Shown here one piece after another: positions 38,239 to 50,611 of a DNA stretch of 64,000 nucleotides. The notes under the pieces were generated by a model that saw only the letters and a program-made list of their open reading frames with translations, was not told where the DNA came from and searched no databases. The stretch is from Tetracentron sinense (taxonomy: Eukaryota > Streptophyta > Magnoliopsida > Trochodendrales > Trochodendraceae): assembly GCA_015143295.1 (NCBI GenBank), contig CM026553.1:1984001-2048000 (forward strand). Direction: 5' to 3'. The position numbers and the translations under genes were made by a program. Each line of letters starts with the position of its first letter. Position 1 is the stretch's first letter.

Positions 38239-39060
38239 GCTCAAAACCCTCTTTAAATTTAAATTAAGTCAAGATTAATGAAAGATGTTGGTCATGAAAA
38301 CATGCAATATTTCCCATGTATTGAAGTGGCTCTGGATCTCACCTCTGGGTTGCACCATTGGTAGAATTGTAGTCTCTTATGGGATGAATTGTCTTTTATA
38401 GTGTAGCGATTGATAATCTACTAATTTATCCACCTCACTACTAAACTTAGATAAGGATAATTAGCTGACCAAGTAATTTATGTTGGGATTATTTATAAAT
38501 GTGCATTAAGGATGATTGAAGAGGTAGTATCCCCTGTTTTGGGGGGAGGTACCGAGTTCCATTTCTGAGAGGGTGGAGTTTGTATATACTCTCCACCTAC
38601 CCACTAACTGAAGAGATACTAACACTTAACTGACGTTACGGCCTAAACGTATATCTCAAACCAAAAAAATATAAAATAAAGAACTAAGTTTGATGGTTAT
38701 TAATTTATGAAATTTGTAAATGAGAATAACAATCAACGGGAGCTCCGGTGACAATCAACCGGAGCAATCAAAATTTGCCTTGAGATATATTTATGAAAAA
38801 ATTGTTCTATTAAAAATTCCTTTTTTTTAAGTTTATAATTACGAAACTATCACATCCCATGGCAAAATTTGGATGGCTCTAATTGAGCTCTGGCTCCGTT
38901 GAACAGAGCAATCCAAAATTTGCCTCGATGAGGGTATTGATGAAAAACTGTTTTGTTAACAAATACCCTTCTGTTTTTTGGTTATAATAACGAAACTACC
39001 ACATCACAAGCATTTAAGTGAGTACTACATTTTATGTGGGGAGTGTTCTGCGGAGACATA
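35646..39060. other. intergenic DNA upstream of the DUF620 gene
   Basis: No LTR ends or recognisable coding domain are visible. A GA microsatellite lies at 38207-38238 and an ATT run near 38080-38095. The minus-strand open frame 36308-36517 is protein-like in composition but was not recognised. Confidence 0.5.
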
Positions 39061-39065
39061 GGAAT

Positions 39066-39071
39066 TATAAA
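39066..39071 (+). promoter_or_regulatory. candidate TATA box of the DUF620 gene
   Basis: TATAAA lies about 335 bp before the ATG at 39406, within GGAATTATAAAGAGGC. The intervening 5' leader is rich in CT and CCACAC tracts (39250-39360), common in plant leaders. The transcription start is not visible from sequence, so this is a guess by position. Confidence 0.35.
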
Positions 39072-39405
39072 GAGGCAGGGCCAGTAGTACTAGCACAGAT
39101 AGAATAAAATAAAATAAAAAAAATAAAACGACAAGGGGGGGTCTAAAGAAGGAGAATAAAGCAAAGACATAGCAACATGCGAGTGAGTATTAAAATCCTA
39201 TCTCTGCCGTTGGACAGATGGGCTGTCCCTTTTGTCTCTTACCATAAAGAAACTCTCACCTCCTCCTTCATATCTCCGGCTCCATCACCAGATCCCACAC
39301 CCACACCCACACCCACACCTTCTTCTTCTTCCTTGGTTCTTCTTCTTCTTCCTAGGTGTCATCTTCTTCCCAGGTGTCAGTAGATTATTATTAATTAATA
39401 AATTA

Positions 39406-42400
39406 ATGGGTTCGAAAGCTCGAAGGAAGCAGAGATGGTGCACCCAACCTCTTACACCTCTAATGGAAGGACCCGATCTTGAGAGCCAAGGCGATGGAGG
39501 GAAGAAGGAGAGCTCCTGGGAAGTCATTCGCGGATGGGTTCGAATGCAAAAGGGTTTCTCCGCAAATAGTTTTCCCATTTCGTACGGAAATATTTCTCAA
39601 GCAAAGATGCAAGATTTGAGGCTTTTGCTCGGTGTTTTGGGTTGTCCCCTTGCTCCTGTGCCCACTCACACTCACTACCCAATCGATCACCACCTTTCCA
39701 TCAAAGACATCCCAATCGTATGTCAATTAATTCTTTCTTTCTTTCAGCACTAGCAAGCTAGCTATTACTAGTCTATTCTGATTCTAGCTAAGTGAGTATG
39801 TAATTACATTTTATATGTAGGAAACTTCGTCTGCCCACTATATTATACAACAGTACTTGGCTGCAACCGGGTGCCTAAAGAAGCACAAGTGTGTGAAGAA
39901 TATGTACGCAATGGGCACCGTGAAGATGATGTGTTGGGAGACGGAAATTGCATCAGGAAAGAGCGTTAGAAGCGTCGGAACTAGAGGTGGGGATAATGGT
40001 TGCTTCGTTCTGTGGCAAATGTCCCCCGGAATGTGGTCCGTTGAGCTGGTTGTCGCCGGAAACAAAGTCGTCGCCGGTAGTAACGGGAAGATCGTTTGGC
40101 GACATACGCCCTGGCTCGGTACTCACGCCGCCAAAGGCCCTCAACGCCCACTACGCCGCATCATTCAGGTATGCCCTTTCAACCCCCAATCAGATCAGAT
40201 TGATGATCCATCCAAATCATTGGATGGTTTGGATCATCTACATAATCTCTTGTAGGCCCCATCAATCAAAGGGTCCAAAGCATCTCGATTCCATTGCTCT
40301 TCTTTGAAGAAAGCAAACCCTAGTTTTCAAATTTTGATGGAAATGCACAAATCTCCACCCCAGTAAACGGTAGATCACTGACAAAGATAGACAAATTGTC
40401 CCCTACTTTTATTTCTTTTAGGGGCATTCCAACTTCATAAGGGCACGTGATGTCATTCCACATCTCTCACTTTATCTTTGCTGATGTCATTCCTGATCAA
40501 CTAAGCCTTGGGATTGCCACCTACTCTAATAAAGTATTCCACGCACTATCTTTGCTTTTCCCAAACTTATTTTTTCCTTCTAACAAAATTACATTGGGTC
40601 CAATTTGCCTCGTAACTAATAGCTACAACCCTATTATAGGAAAGTGATAAAAGGGTAATATCGAGAGCCGGAAGGACATTCTTTGAATGACGACCCCACT
40701 TAATGCTTGAAATCGTTCGATTGAAAATTCGCATAATAATAATAATAATAATAATATATATATATATATATATTTTTGTGTTCAGTAGTTAGTAGGAGCA
40801 TTGAGGCTTTTGCAACCCTTACCCCAAGGGATTACATCTCATACCTTTCCCATAGAAGGCCACACCCCTAACCACTCACGCAAGAGGTGGGGGTGTAGGG
40901 TGCAGCTCTCGATTGTAGATATTTTTGAGAGTTTTAACTCCCTTTCCCTTATTATATTGCCTTGTATGTCCCAATACTTTGTTTAGATAATGAGGGTATG
41001 GGGAATAAATCCCCCTCTATGCAAAACTCCTCAATTCACACGCACAAAGAAAGACTGAATAAATCCTGACAACAAAAAGAAGAGAATTGAACTCGGGACA
41101 TCTGCAAGCAGCACCAACCCCATTAGTTATGTCCCAATAGGTTATCAATTGGTATCTATAAGAGCAATAATTCTTTCATGCTGTGAGGGCGGACGATTGC
41201 TCCTTGCTTCTCACAAAGCAGGAGTTTTAACCATGTGACTAATGTTTTTATTATAATTTCTCTTTTGCAAAACTAAGGTTAGATGTTGTACCCTAAAATG
41301 AAATGATACGTACCTCGACTAGTCTACCTCAAAAGATTGGCCTCTCCAGGAGAAGATGGTCTAATTACTTAATCCAAGTACACAACAAATCACCATGCTT
41401 TCGAACCGACATTCACAACGGTGATGTAGAAGACCTTCAACCACGTGGCCACCACGTGGCCACCACGAATGGTGGGCCCCATAACCCAATTCTAGGTAGC
41501 TTTCCCAAAAAAGGCACCCGTGACTCGAATTTGAGACGTGATGCATGTTCTGATACCAAATGATACGTATTTTGACAATTCCAACTCAAAAGACCGTTTG
41601 TTAAGGGGGAAGAGTATCTAATTACTTAACCAGGGCACACAAAAATATTTGGTTGTTGAGAAAATAAGTAAAAACATGAAAAAAAAAAAAAAAAAATTTA
41701 ATTTCCAATACAGTTGTGTTTTGTCTAATTTTTTTTTTTCTTTCCTATATTTTCACTTATTTTCTCGGCAACCAAACATAGAGTAAGAGTAAGTCCTACC
41801 AATATTTAAATAAAGAGAATTAAAAGAGACACGTGAAAAAAAAAGGAATCTTCTAAAGTAAAATGACAAAAGAAACGATCATGTATGCATACAAACACCG
41901 TATAATGGTGTTTGGGCTTTTTTCGATTGAGATCACTAAATGTAACTTTCAACAACAGGGTTTGGATCCAAAGAGCAGTGCAAGCTTATTCGCAAAAGCG
42001 CAATGCTTGGGAGAGAAACGGATCGGCGATGAGGATTGCTTCGTACTAAAAGTAGCGGCAGATCGAGCGGCTGTGATGGAAAGAAGTGAGGGCCCAGCAG
42101 AGGTAATTAGGCACGTATTATATGGGTATTTCAGTCAAAGGAGTGGGCTCCTAATCTACATGGAGGATTCCCATCTAACGAGAGTACAAGCCCCAGAGAG
42201 TGATGCTGTGTACTGGGAGACGACCAACGGAAGTAGTGTCGAAGATTACAGAGACATCGACGGACTGCTCATCGCCCATCAGGGGAGGACAGTGGCCACT
42301 GTCTTCCGGTTCGGAGAGGTGTCGATGCAACACAGTAGGACTAGAATGGAAGAAGCATGGAGGATCGACGATGTCGTGTTCAACGTCCCGGGACTCTCCG

Positions 42401-42453
42401 TCGACCATTTTATCCCTCCTGCAGACTTGTTCGATGCCCATCATTCACCCTGA
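39406..42453 (+). CDS. DUF620 family protein, three exons
   Basis: This is a host gene, spliced 39406-39717, 39821-40168 and 41959-42453, giving 384 residues. Introns are GT-AG (39718-39820, 103 bp; 40169-41958, 1790 bp) and both are phase 0. The start is the first ATG in frame with the conserved part (MGSKARRK). Exon 1 holds a variable N-terminus and the conserved DLRLLLGVLGCPLAPVP. Exon 2 holds YLAATGC, GTVKMMCWETEIASGKSVRS, FVLWQMSPGMW and the block VWRHTPWLGTHAAKGPQRPL. Exon 3 holds CLGEKRIG, DCFVLKVAADRAAVMERSEG, SGLLIYMEDSHLTR, and ends VPGLSVDHFIPPADL plus nine residues. These are hallmarks of the plant-specific DUF620 family (Pfam PF04788), whose biochemical role is not established. 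No signal peptide or membrane segment is evident. Length is near the low end as I recall the family, but all conserved blocks are present and no frame damage is seen. Intron 2 carries a small retroelement-like insertion. Confidence 0.95.
40733..40773. repeat. (AAT)n-(AT)n microsatellite in intron 2
   Basis: A run of AAT triplets passes directly into TA dinucleotides. It lies in the second intron of the DUF620 gene. Confidence 0.9.
41304..41641 (-). mobile_element. TRIM-like miniature LTR element in intron 2
   Basis: Two direct repeats of 81 bp (41304-41384 and 41561-41641) share TGATACGTA, CTCAAAAGA, CTAATTACTTAA and a CACA end. On the minus strand each reads TGTGT...TATCA. Directly inside the first minus-strand repeat is TTTGGTATCAGAACATGC (41541-41558), close to the initiator-Met primer site. 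Total length is 338 bp. A clear purine tract and target duplication were not seen, so the call rests on the repeats plus the primer-like site. Confidence 0.6.
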
Positions 42454-42974
42454 TTACATTCATACGTTACTATAATTGTTACTTAATATTTAGTAATTGT
42501 GGGTTGGTAAATGGAGTCATTCTTGAAAATGTAGTAGCTTGCTATCAACTTTCTAGTGATTTAAGTCCAAATGAATTCACTTTCATCCAGCATGGTGCGG
42601 AATAATGGAGATCTTCTTGTAATCAACAAATCCTTGTTTTCTAAATGCTTTATTCTAAGCAAACATGTAAATGGAAACTACGTGTTTTTCCCCTAAATTC
42701 TTGTTTTGAATTGTACGTATTCCAGAATATTAAATGCCTTCTTTGGCCATAATAAGGCATGAAACTCACGATTTAAGTATTAAGACTTATTTTAATGTAC
42801 CAATCTAGCAACCATATTCTAGAATCAATACTATGTGTATCTTCTAGCCATTGAATACGATGATGTGAGAGTGTTTTCATCGCTTTGTACAAACGGCACA
42901 TAGTCTCATTATTGGGACGATCACCCATCGCACAGGTTCCGTCGCCTCGATTTGTGAGACTACAGGAGCCTTGT
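42454..42974. other. 3' flank of the DUF620 gene
   Basis: This is AT-rich DNA including the likely 3' untranslated region. No clear gene or element end was identified. Confidence 0.5.
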
Positions 42975-44150
42975 ATGTAAGAAAATTAAGAAAAACCAAT
43001 AAATTCACAGATTGTCGAAGTTCAATTGGGACTCGGTATTTATCGAGTGCTCCAATAGAAATCTGCTAAATTTGCACCACTGTGTGTCAGTCGACCATGG
43101 GGACGATTGTCTGCCGTTTCGACTGTTCATCATCTCAAATGGCGAAACTACAACGTGTTTTGTGTCTAAAAATCAGGAAATTTGTGAGTTTTACAATTTT
43201 ATTCAAAACTTACTTTTTGCTATCAAAACTCTATATTTTTTTTCAAACAGCGGGTGTCAGACTGCTCCTAGTTTGGTCACATGACGTTTCGACACCATCG
43301 CACGTCGTTTAGTGGGGTTTCAGAGGTCGTATATACAAAAAAGTAGGAAAACCGATCAAACCGCCACATCACAAGACCATGTGATGGCACATGGGTCTTG
43401 CCACGTAGGCAAGACCCTTGCCTATATAAAAGAGGGTTAAACCCCTTCATTCTCACGCATCTCACAGTGAGGCGAAGCTCTGCCCCTTCGTGTTCTAGAG
43501 AGAAAGTAGAGAGAGAAAGAGGAGAGAGAGAAAAGAGAAGAAAGGAAGAGAGAGAAAGAAGATGCGTTCCCGACGCACTAAAGACGTCTGTTTGCCTCCC
43601 TAGTGCTTTGATTGACGTGTAGAGAGAGAAAGAGAGGAAGTTATAGAGAGAAAGTGAGACTTAAATAGAGAGAGTGTACCTTGAGGTTTGTCGGCATTCC
43701 GGACGCAATTGTGCCATCTCCATTGCCATTCGGAGCTTCTAAATGCGCGTAGTAGGGAAAATAATCCCTTTTCCCCTTTTTTCGTTTTCCTTTATTTAAG
43801 TCACTTTATCTGTATGGAATGGTTTGTGTGTTGTGGCATTGATAAAAAAGGAGACCCGGTGGAAGATGTATGGAAGGGATGACAAAGTGTGGAAATGGGG
43901 CAGAGGGTTGTAACCCTCGGTTTCGGGTTGTTTATAGCTAGGAATTTAGGCTCGGAGTGAATTGAGATAGATCGCAATGGTGTGGCGATTGATCATAGGC
44001 ATGCAGAAGGCGTGCGACCGATCGTGCGATCGATCGTAAACAGACGAATCACATGGGGTTTTGTCAGGTCCCTGGGTGATCAATCGTAGACAATGTACGA
44101 TCGATCGCAGGAAGACAGATTTGTCCGGGAAGCCCGATTTGGCTCCTGGG
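42975..44150 (+). other. LTR-like region with promoter motif, unassigned
   Basis: The sequence has a TATATAAA box (43423-43430), a GA-rich leader with AGAGAGAAAG repeats (43496-43675), and a GATCGATC cluster (43967-44110). This resembles retrotransposon LTR make-up, but no termini or coding region could be fixed. Here the palindromes lie downstream of the TATA motif, unlike in the other LTRs. Confidence 0.4.
43967..44110 (+). repeat. GATCGATC palindrome cluster
   Basis: Units include TAGATCGCA, TGGCGATTGATCATAG, TGCGACCGATCGTGC, TGCGATCGATCGTAA and TACGATCGATCGCAG. Confidence 0.75.
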
Positions 44151-44500
44151 AAGGATTGTGATGTACCCTTGGATGATGTATTGATCATTTGGACATTGGA
44201 AGGTAATGGTAGGATCCATTGGCCTAGTTACGTTCCCTATTGGAACGACACTTGTACGGTGTGATGTTATTGAATGCCTAAAACACAATGGTAGGGTCCA
44301 TTGGCCTGGTAAAGTCCCACCTCAGGATAATTCTTGAGTGATGTGATGATTTTTGAATGTTTGTAGGGCGATGGATGGATCCATCAGCCCGGATATGTTC
44401 CATATTGGAACAACCTTGTATGATATGATGATATTGGGGCTTTGATAAGGCGATGAAAGGATTCATCAGTCGGGTAATGTTCCACATCGAAACGGTATAC
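44150..44500. repeat. ~82-bp tandem repeat, four diverged units
   Basis: The block around GGTAGGATCCATTGGCC recurs at about 44207, 44289, 44372 and 44452, with TTCCCTATTGGAACG and GATGTGATGAT between copies. Units are clearly diverged from each other. Confidence 0.75.
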
Positions 44501-44625
44501 CCTCGGACTTGGTCCACAGGCATGATGCCCAACTGATTCAACTATTCAACCGAGACTTGGATTAATTAGAGATTTTCTACTTTTAGAAACCTAACCTGTG
44601 TTGGATGTTAGTCAGGTTTCCTCCA

Positions 44626-45000
44626 TGACTAATTGTTGGGAGTGGGTGGAATAATATCCATAGATCCTCTTTACCGAGGTACGTGACTGATCGTCGGAAG
44701 TGGGTTGAGTGTTATCCATAGATTCCCTTTAATTAGGTCTGGAGTGGTGGCGTTATGTATGTCCTCCGTGACTGATAGTCAGGAGTGAGTGCAATAATTC
44801 CATAGATACTCTTTGGCGAGGTACGTGATTGATCGTCGGGAGTAGATGAAATAATATCAATAAATCCTCTTTGACGAGGTACGTTACTGATCGTCGAGAA
44901 TGGGTGGAATAATATCCATCAATCCTCTTTGGCGAGGTACATGACTGATCGTCGGGAGTGGGTCGATTGTTATCCATAGATCCTCTTTGACTAGGTCAGG
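44626..45000. repeat. ~59-bp tandem repeat, about six units
   Basis: Units share TGACTGATCGTCGGGAGTGG, then ATAATATCCATAGATCCTCT and TTGGCGAGGTACG. Starts at about 44825, 44884 and 44942 give a period of 58-59 bp. Some units are shortened or fused. Confidence 0.85.
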
Positions 45001-45033
45001 AGAAATGAATCTTGGCTTAAGGGCTGGTGACCT

Positions 45034-46499
45034 TGTTAGACATGATGCCCAGAAAAGTCATTTAATTTATATTGTTAGATTCTTATTAATTTAATTAATA
45101 AAGACTTGTTCTTAATCTATTGAGTATTCAGTATGGGTAATTGACCATGATCATGAGATGATCTATACGATATGAGATATCGATAAAGGTCCATAGGATA
45201 TATTGTAGGAAAGTTATGTGATTGGATTATCACAGGCAGATATAACTTTCCGGTTCCTTATACCTTATATAGTCACAATTGTGAATGATGCTGGACACTT
45301 CACTTATATGGCTGCCAGAATGCTAAGATGTTCTTAATAGTTGAGATGTAGTTCTATCTCGAACTATTGTAGTGGAGACTACACATCAGCATATGGGTGC
45401 TTAAATGTACACTGACTGATTGCATTTAATGATAGACCTCTTGCATAAACATACTATCAGATAGTTAGTCTCTTATTCACATTGAACAATTTCGATGATC
45501 CTTAGATCTGATGAGTTCATCTATGATTGAGCACAGTGATCTGACTGTTTTGATTCCACCAAAGTATTTTTTACCTTAGAGAATACAATACAGTGACAGT
45601 TGGATAGTCAGAAAGATGTTCGAGTCATGATGAATTTCAAACAAAAAATCTATGTTCATTTATTTGAGAGATTATCCAAGTTCTGGGTAAGACAATTGAT
45701 TAAGTTCAAATCCTATAAAATGATTTTCTCAAAATGTTTTTCATGAGAAATTATTTTTCATGGCTTAATCATAAGTCTTGGAAACCCGGATGATTTGCAA
45801 TGGGCTATGAGTTAGATAGTATGTCAATCTCGAATGCCCATTAGGGATATATATTTGGAAGGATAAATTGAATTTAAAGGTTCATGTGGCGGGATCGGTA
45901 TCGGTTAATGTTCATACACTGGGATTCAATTGCAACATGGATATCTCACGTCACTTACAATTTCGATGTAATTCCTGATTAGGGTCAATGGGATAACATT
46001 GGGAAAGCTAGGGTAAGAATGTCCCAGAGCAATTTGTAGAGATGCTCATATGAGAAATACAAGCTCAATAATTGATTAAATGTTAATTAATTATTTAAGT
46101 GATTAAAAGTTAATCATTAATTAAATAGATTAATAGTTAATCTATGGTTTAAATTAATTATTAATTTAAATCTAGGGATTATTTTAATAATTAATTAATT
46201 AACCTAATTAAAGGGGAAATAAGTTTGACCCATATCCATAAACCCATTAATATGGACCTTTAATATGGGCCCAAGCCCATGGGTTTAAACCTTAGGGTGC
46301 GGCACCCACTTTGGAAATCCTAATTGGATTAGGATTTGGTTACTTGAATAATTATTGAGTAATAACTCTATTAATTATGAAATTAAAATCCAATGGTTGG
46401 ATTGCAAGTAGGATTAAGATAAGATGGATTTGGATTGCAAAAATGAGTCTAGCACTTCCCAAACCACACGCCCCCCCTTTGTGGTTTAGGTTTCCTAGT
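45034..46499 (+). mobile_element. Ty1/copia LTR, 5' part, split by its own family
   Basis: It starts TGTTAGACATGATGCCC and aligns with the reversed LTR at 46500-50590 for about 1.47 kb. It stops at TTTCCTAGT, where the minus-strand element begins. The reversed copy continues TTGACTAGGA at this point, so the stop is an insertion point. CTAGT (46495-46499) is the expected target copy. GACCT (45029-45033) flanks the left end. Confidence 0.87.
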
Positions 46500-48373
46500 T
46501 GTAGGGGGATCCGGATAACAATTTATGCGGAAAACAGGATCCCCTAGATCTTAACACAATAAAAAGCATCAAAAACTATTTAAGAGTTTTAGTCATATCA
46601 CCTCGGTGAATGATGTTCACCGGTGAAGCTTAATCCACTCGAACTGTCAGAATTCTTTGTAGAGATTTCTCCAAAAATACTTGAAGCTCGATCCTTGTTC
46701 TTCGTTTTCCCCACAAAGCTTTTAGAATCTCTTTTGGAATTGTTGAAGCAAGAGAAAGAAAATGGAGTAACGGTGTAAACCTTTTATTACCAAAAACACT
46801 AAGGTTCAAAACCCAAGATTTGCAAAACCCAACTTGGACCACCTAGTAGCTCACGAAAATCCTAAGGAATATCCCTAGGTACTCATGGTTTGGAGAGAGA
46901 GGAGAGGGAGAGAGAAAAAATTCTGGAGAATTGTAATTATTCCTCTCATACGTTTTTGGTCTTAGGGTATTTATAGAATGGATCTAATCCGTATCCTACT
47001 CCAACTATAACTTATCCTTTAAGAAGTTATTTATTAATAATAACTCTTATTATTAATTTAAATAAAATTCTAGTTTAACTATAACTACTTTAGTTATAGT
47101 AATCCTACTAATTAAAGAGTCCTTATTAAAAGAGGATTTCTTAATTAATAGGGATAAGTCAACAACCAACAAAGGGAGGAATCCTAGTCAAACTAGGATA
47201 CCTCAAACCACAAAGGGGGGCGTGAGTTTTGAGGAGTTTAACATTCCTTGTTGCAATCCAACTCCTTGTCATCTTAATCCTAATTGCAATCCAACCATTG
47301 GATTTTAATTCCTTAATTAATAGAGTTATTTTTCAATAACTATTCAAGTAACCAAATCCCAATTCAATTAGGATTTCCAAAGTGGGCGCACCACCCTAGG
47401 GTTTAAACCTATGGGCTTGGGCCCATATTAAAGGTCCATATTAATGGGTTTATGGATATGGCTCAAACCCATTTCCCCTTTAATTAGGTTAATTAAATAA
47501 TTATTAAAATAATCCCTAGCTTTAAATTAACAATTAATTTAAACCATAGATTAACTTTTAATCTATTTAATTAATGATTAACTTTTAATCACTTAAATAA
47601 TTGATTAACATTTAATCAATTATTGAGCTTGTATTTCTTATGTGAGCATCTCCAATGATTGCTTTAGGACATTCTTGCCTTGGCTTACCCAATGTTATCC
47701 TATTAACCCTAAACAGGAATTACATCGGAATTGCAAGTGACGTGAGATATTTATATTGCAATTGAATCCCAGTGTATGAACATTTAACCAATATGGATCC
47801 CGCCACATGAACTTTTTAATTCGATTAATCTTTCCAAATACATTATCCCTAATGGGTCTTTGAGATTGACATACTACCTAACTCATAGCCCATTGCTCAT
47901 TATTCGGGTTTCCAAGACTTATGATTAAGCCATGAGAAACAATTTCTCATGAAAAACATTTTGAGAAAATCATTTTATAAGTATAATATCTTTTAATAAA
48001 AGTATATTTCAGAACTTATTTTGATTTCAAAATCACCTGCACAGGATTTGAACTTAATCAACTGTCTTACCCGAAACTTGGATAATTTCTCAAATTAATG
48101 AGCATAAATTTCTTGTTTGAATTTCATTATGACTCGAACAGCTTTCTGACTATCCAATTGTCACTGTATTGTATTTTCTAAGTTGTAAAATACGTTGGTG
48201 GAATCAAAACAGTCAAATCACTGCTCAGTCATAGATAAACACATCAGATCTAAGGATCACCGAACTGTTCAATGTGAATGAGAGACGAACTATCTGATAG
48301 TATGTTTATGCAAGGGGTCTCTCTTTAAATGCAATCAGTTAGTGAACATTTAAGCACCCATATGCTGATGTGT

Positions 48374-50248
48374 TGTCGCGACCCAAAATACCCCTTAGGA
48401 GTTAGGGATACATTGACTCATGATTGCCGTATCATACCTCCAGTATAATACATAAGGCACACGTGGAGACCTGTTTGAAACACAAACATATCTAGCGGAA
48501 GCAATAAAGAATGCACGACGGAATAAAATACTAAACATAGCGGAAGCAAAGCGATACTCCTATAACTCAGTTCAAGTGTGAACCAACAAAAGTATGTACA
48601 TGTGAGAAACCCAAAAGTGGAGTGAACAAACCCCACACTCACATCACAGAATAACATCTTAAAGTTCTAAGTCTGCCGATCAACAAAAGTCGAAGTCTCG
48701 ACACCTATCTATAGGACCATTATCCTGATAATGATCCATGGAAGGCTTCGGGTCGAAGTACTCTTTCTCCAACCATGGTTCTGTGCCACATAGATCAAAC
48801 GGAGCCCGAGCACCTGCCGATGATAACAAATATCGGTTGAGCGTGGAATACTCAGCGTATACAAACTAATAACAATAAAGCATTAAGCATAGAGCATACG
48901 AATCATGGAGAATGAAATCCGTAAAAACATGTAACGGCGTAGAAACCTTGAAATAACATATGAGATGAGGTTCGAAACCAAAACCAAAACTGTAATCATG
49001 TGAGTCATGCGATAATCATAGCCTTGTGAGTTCTTATGAGTTCATGGAGTTACTTAGAGTCATTATGATCCATAGAGACATGGAGATACCATAGAGCACA
49101 ACATAGAGCATATCCTTAGAGATCTTAGAGCGTTACATTTATGATCCGTAGAGCTTGTGAGATGATCTTAGAGCTTATCATAGAGTTCCTTGTGAGCATA
49201 GTATGATCCCTAGAGCTTGTGAAACAATCTTAGAGAAATCATAGAGTTACTTAGAATCGTCCCTTACTAGTCTTTTTATGAAAAACACCTTTTCATACGT
49301 TGAGAAATCCATGGAAAACATCGATTCATGCAAGACATGCGAGCATATGGACATATGAGAGTAATAATCATATTTAAGCATCAAAATCCCTTTGAGGTAT
49401 TTCATCAAACACTTAGAGTGCACCATAATGATAACTTACATCCATCATAGCATAACATCCTTCCACACCACAGCAAATCAAGGTATATGCAGCATAGAGT
49501 AAGAAGAATCATATTTAACAACTAGTAGGATTGCAAGATTGTTAGAGTGTATCTACCTTGGTAAAATGAACGTCTTTGATTCCCACAAGCTGGAATAAGC
49601 AAGAACCTTGAGTTCTTGGTTGAGAATCACCAAACACAATGGAAGAACTTGATCTTCCACAAGCTTGAACAATCACCAAGCTCCTCTCCTTCTTCTCTCT
49701 CTCAAAATCTCTCAAAAATATGCACTAAGGGTTTCTGAAACCCTAAGGCACGAACCCAACCTTTATATTGGCAAAGGGTGGTGGCTAAAGTCTTAAACAC
49801 CCTTAATGAAGAAAATCTGCGTATAACCGATTGATCGGTGGTACAGACCGAGCGATTCGGTGGCTTACCGGTCGATCGGTGGTTTCAGCTGAGCGATCGG
49901 TTGAAAACACCCTATCTGGAAAATTTCCCCATACAAAAAAGTTGACCAGTTGATAAATACCGATCGATCGATAGTTGACCGGTCGATCGGAGGATGGCAC
50001 CGAGCGATCGGTGATCCCCTGTTTTGCTGTAAAACCTTGTTCCAATTGCTTGAAACTCCTCCAATATCATTCTATCACTCTTTTATGCTTAAGACATGCT
50101 ACTTAGTGATATCTAGGCCCATTGAAACATGCACGCCATAAATCCAAACTCGTATATTAACATAAAGCCCACTAGTGCACAAAACCATACTTGAGCATTA
50201 TTCACACACTATTCATCACCTAGTGCAATAAAGATTCGGGGCTCTACA
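48374..50248 (-). mobile_element. solo gypsy LTR nested in copia LTR
   Basis: The minus strand reads TGTAGAGCCCCGAATC at 50248 to TTTTGGGTCGCGACA at 48374. The target duplication TGTGT is perfect (48369-48373 and 50249-50253). Length is 1875 bp. It is the same family as the LTR starting at 62814. It contains palindromes at 49826-50012, a stem-loop at 48838-48857 and irregular CTTAGAG repeats at 49020-49260. Confidence 0.94.
49826..50012 (-). repeat. ACCGATCGATCGGT-type palindrome array
   Basis: About eight units (ACCGATTGATCGGT, ACCGAGCGATTCGGT, ACCGGTCGATCGGT and similar) form two groups around a TTTCCCCATAC stretch, as in the 50750 LTR. Confidence 0.85.
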
Positions 50249-50590
50249 TGTGTAGTCTCCACTACGATAGTTTGAGATAGAACTACATCTCAACAGAACA
50301 TCTTAGCATTCTGGTAGCCATATAAGTGAAGTGCCCAACTTCGCCCACAACTGTGACTATATAAGGTATAAGGAACCAGAAAGTTATATCTACCTGTGAT
50401 AATCTAATCACATAAATTTTCTACAATATATCTTAAGGACTTTTATCGATATCTCATATTCTATAGATCATCTCATGATCATGGTCAATTACCCATAATG
50501 AATACACAATAGATTAAGAAGAAGTCTTTATTAATTAAATTAATAAGAGTTTAACAATCTAAATGACTTTTCTGGGCATCATGTCTAACA

Positions 50591-50606
50591 ATCTCCCACT
50601 TGCCCT
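50591..50606 (-). other. polypurine tract of the copia element
   Basis: The minus strand reads AGGGCAAGTGGGAGAT immediately before the LTR start at 50590. This is a typical copia purine tract position, two dozen bases after the pol stop. Confidence 0.85.
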
Positions 50607-50611
50607 AAAAG

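Larger units (their letters stand above)
46500..50590 (-). mobile_element. 3' LTR of minus-strand Ty1/copia element
   Basis: The minus strand reads TGTTAGACATGATGCCC at 50590 to GGATCCCCCTACA at 46500. Excluding the nested LTR at 48374-50248 and one target copy, it is about 2.21 kb. A purine-rich tract precedes it at 50591-50606. It belongs to the element whose pol lies at 50612-50749 and 60979-62813. Its insertion into the LTR at 45034 creates a large inverted repeat (45034-46499 against roughly 47190-50590). Confidence 0.9.

Noticed and set aside
39232..39405. Upstream in-frame extension of DUF620 exon 1
   Set aside because: It has no ATG, and encodes low-complexity His/Pro and Leu/Phe runs from CCACAC and CTT repeats; this is 5' leader. 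The ATG at 39406 was chosen.
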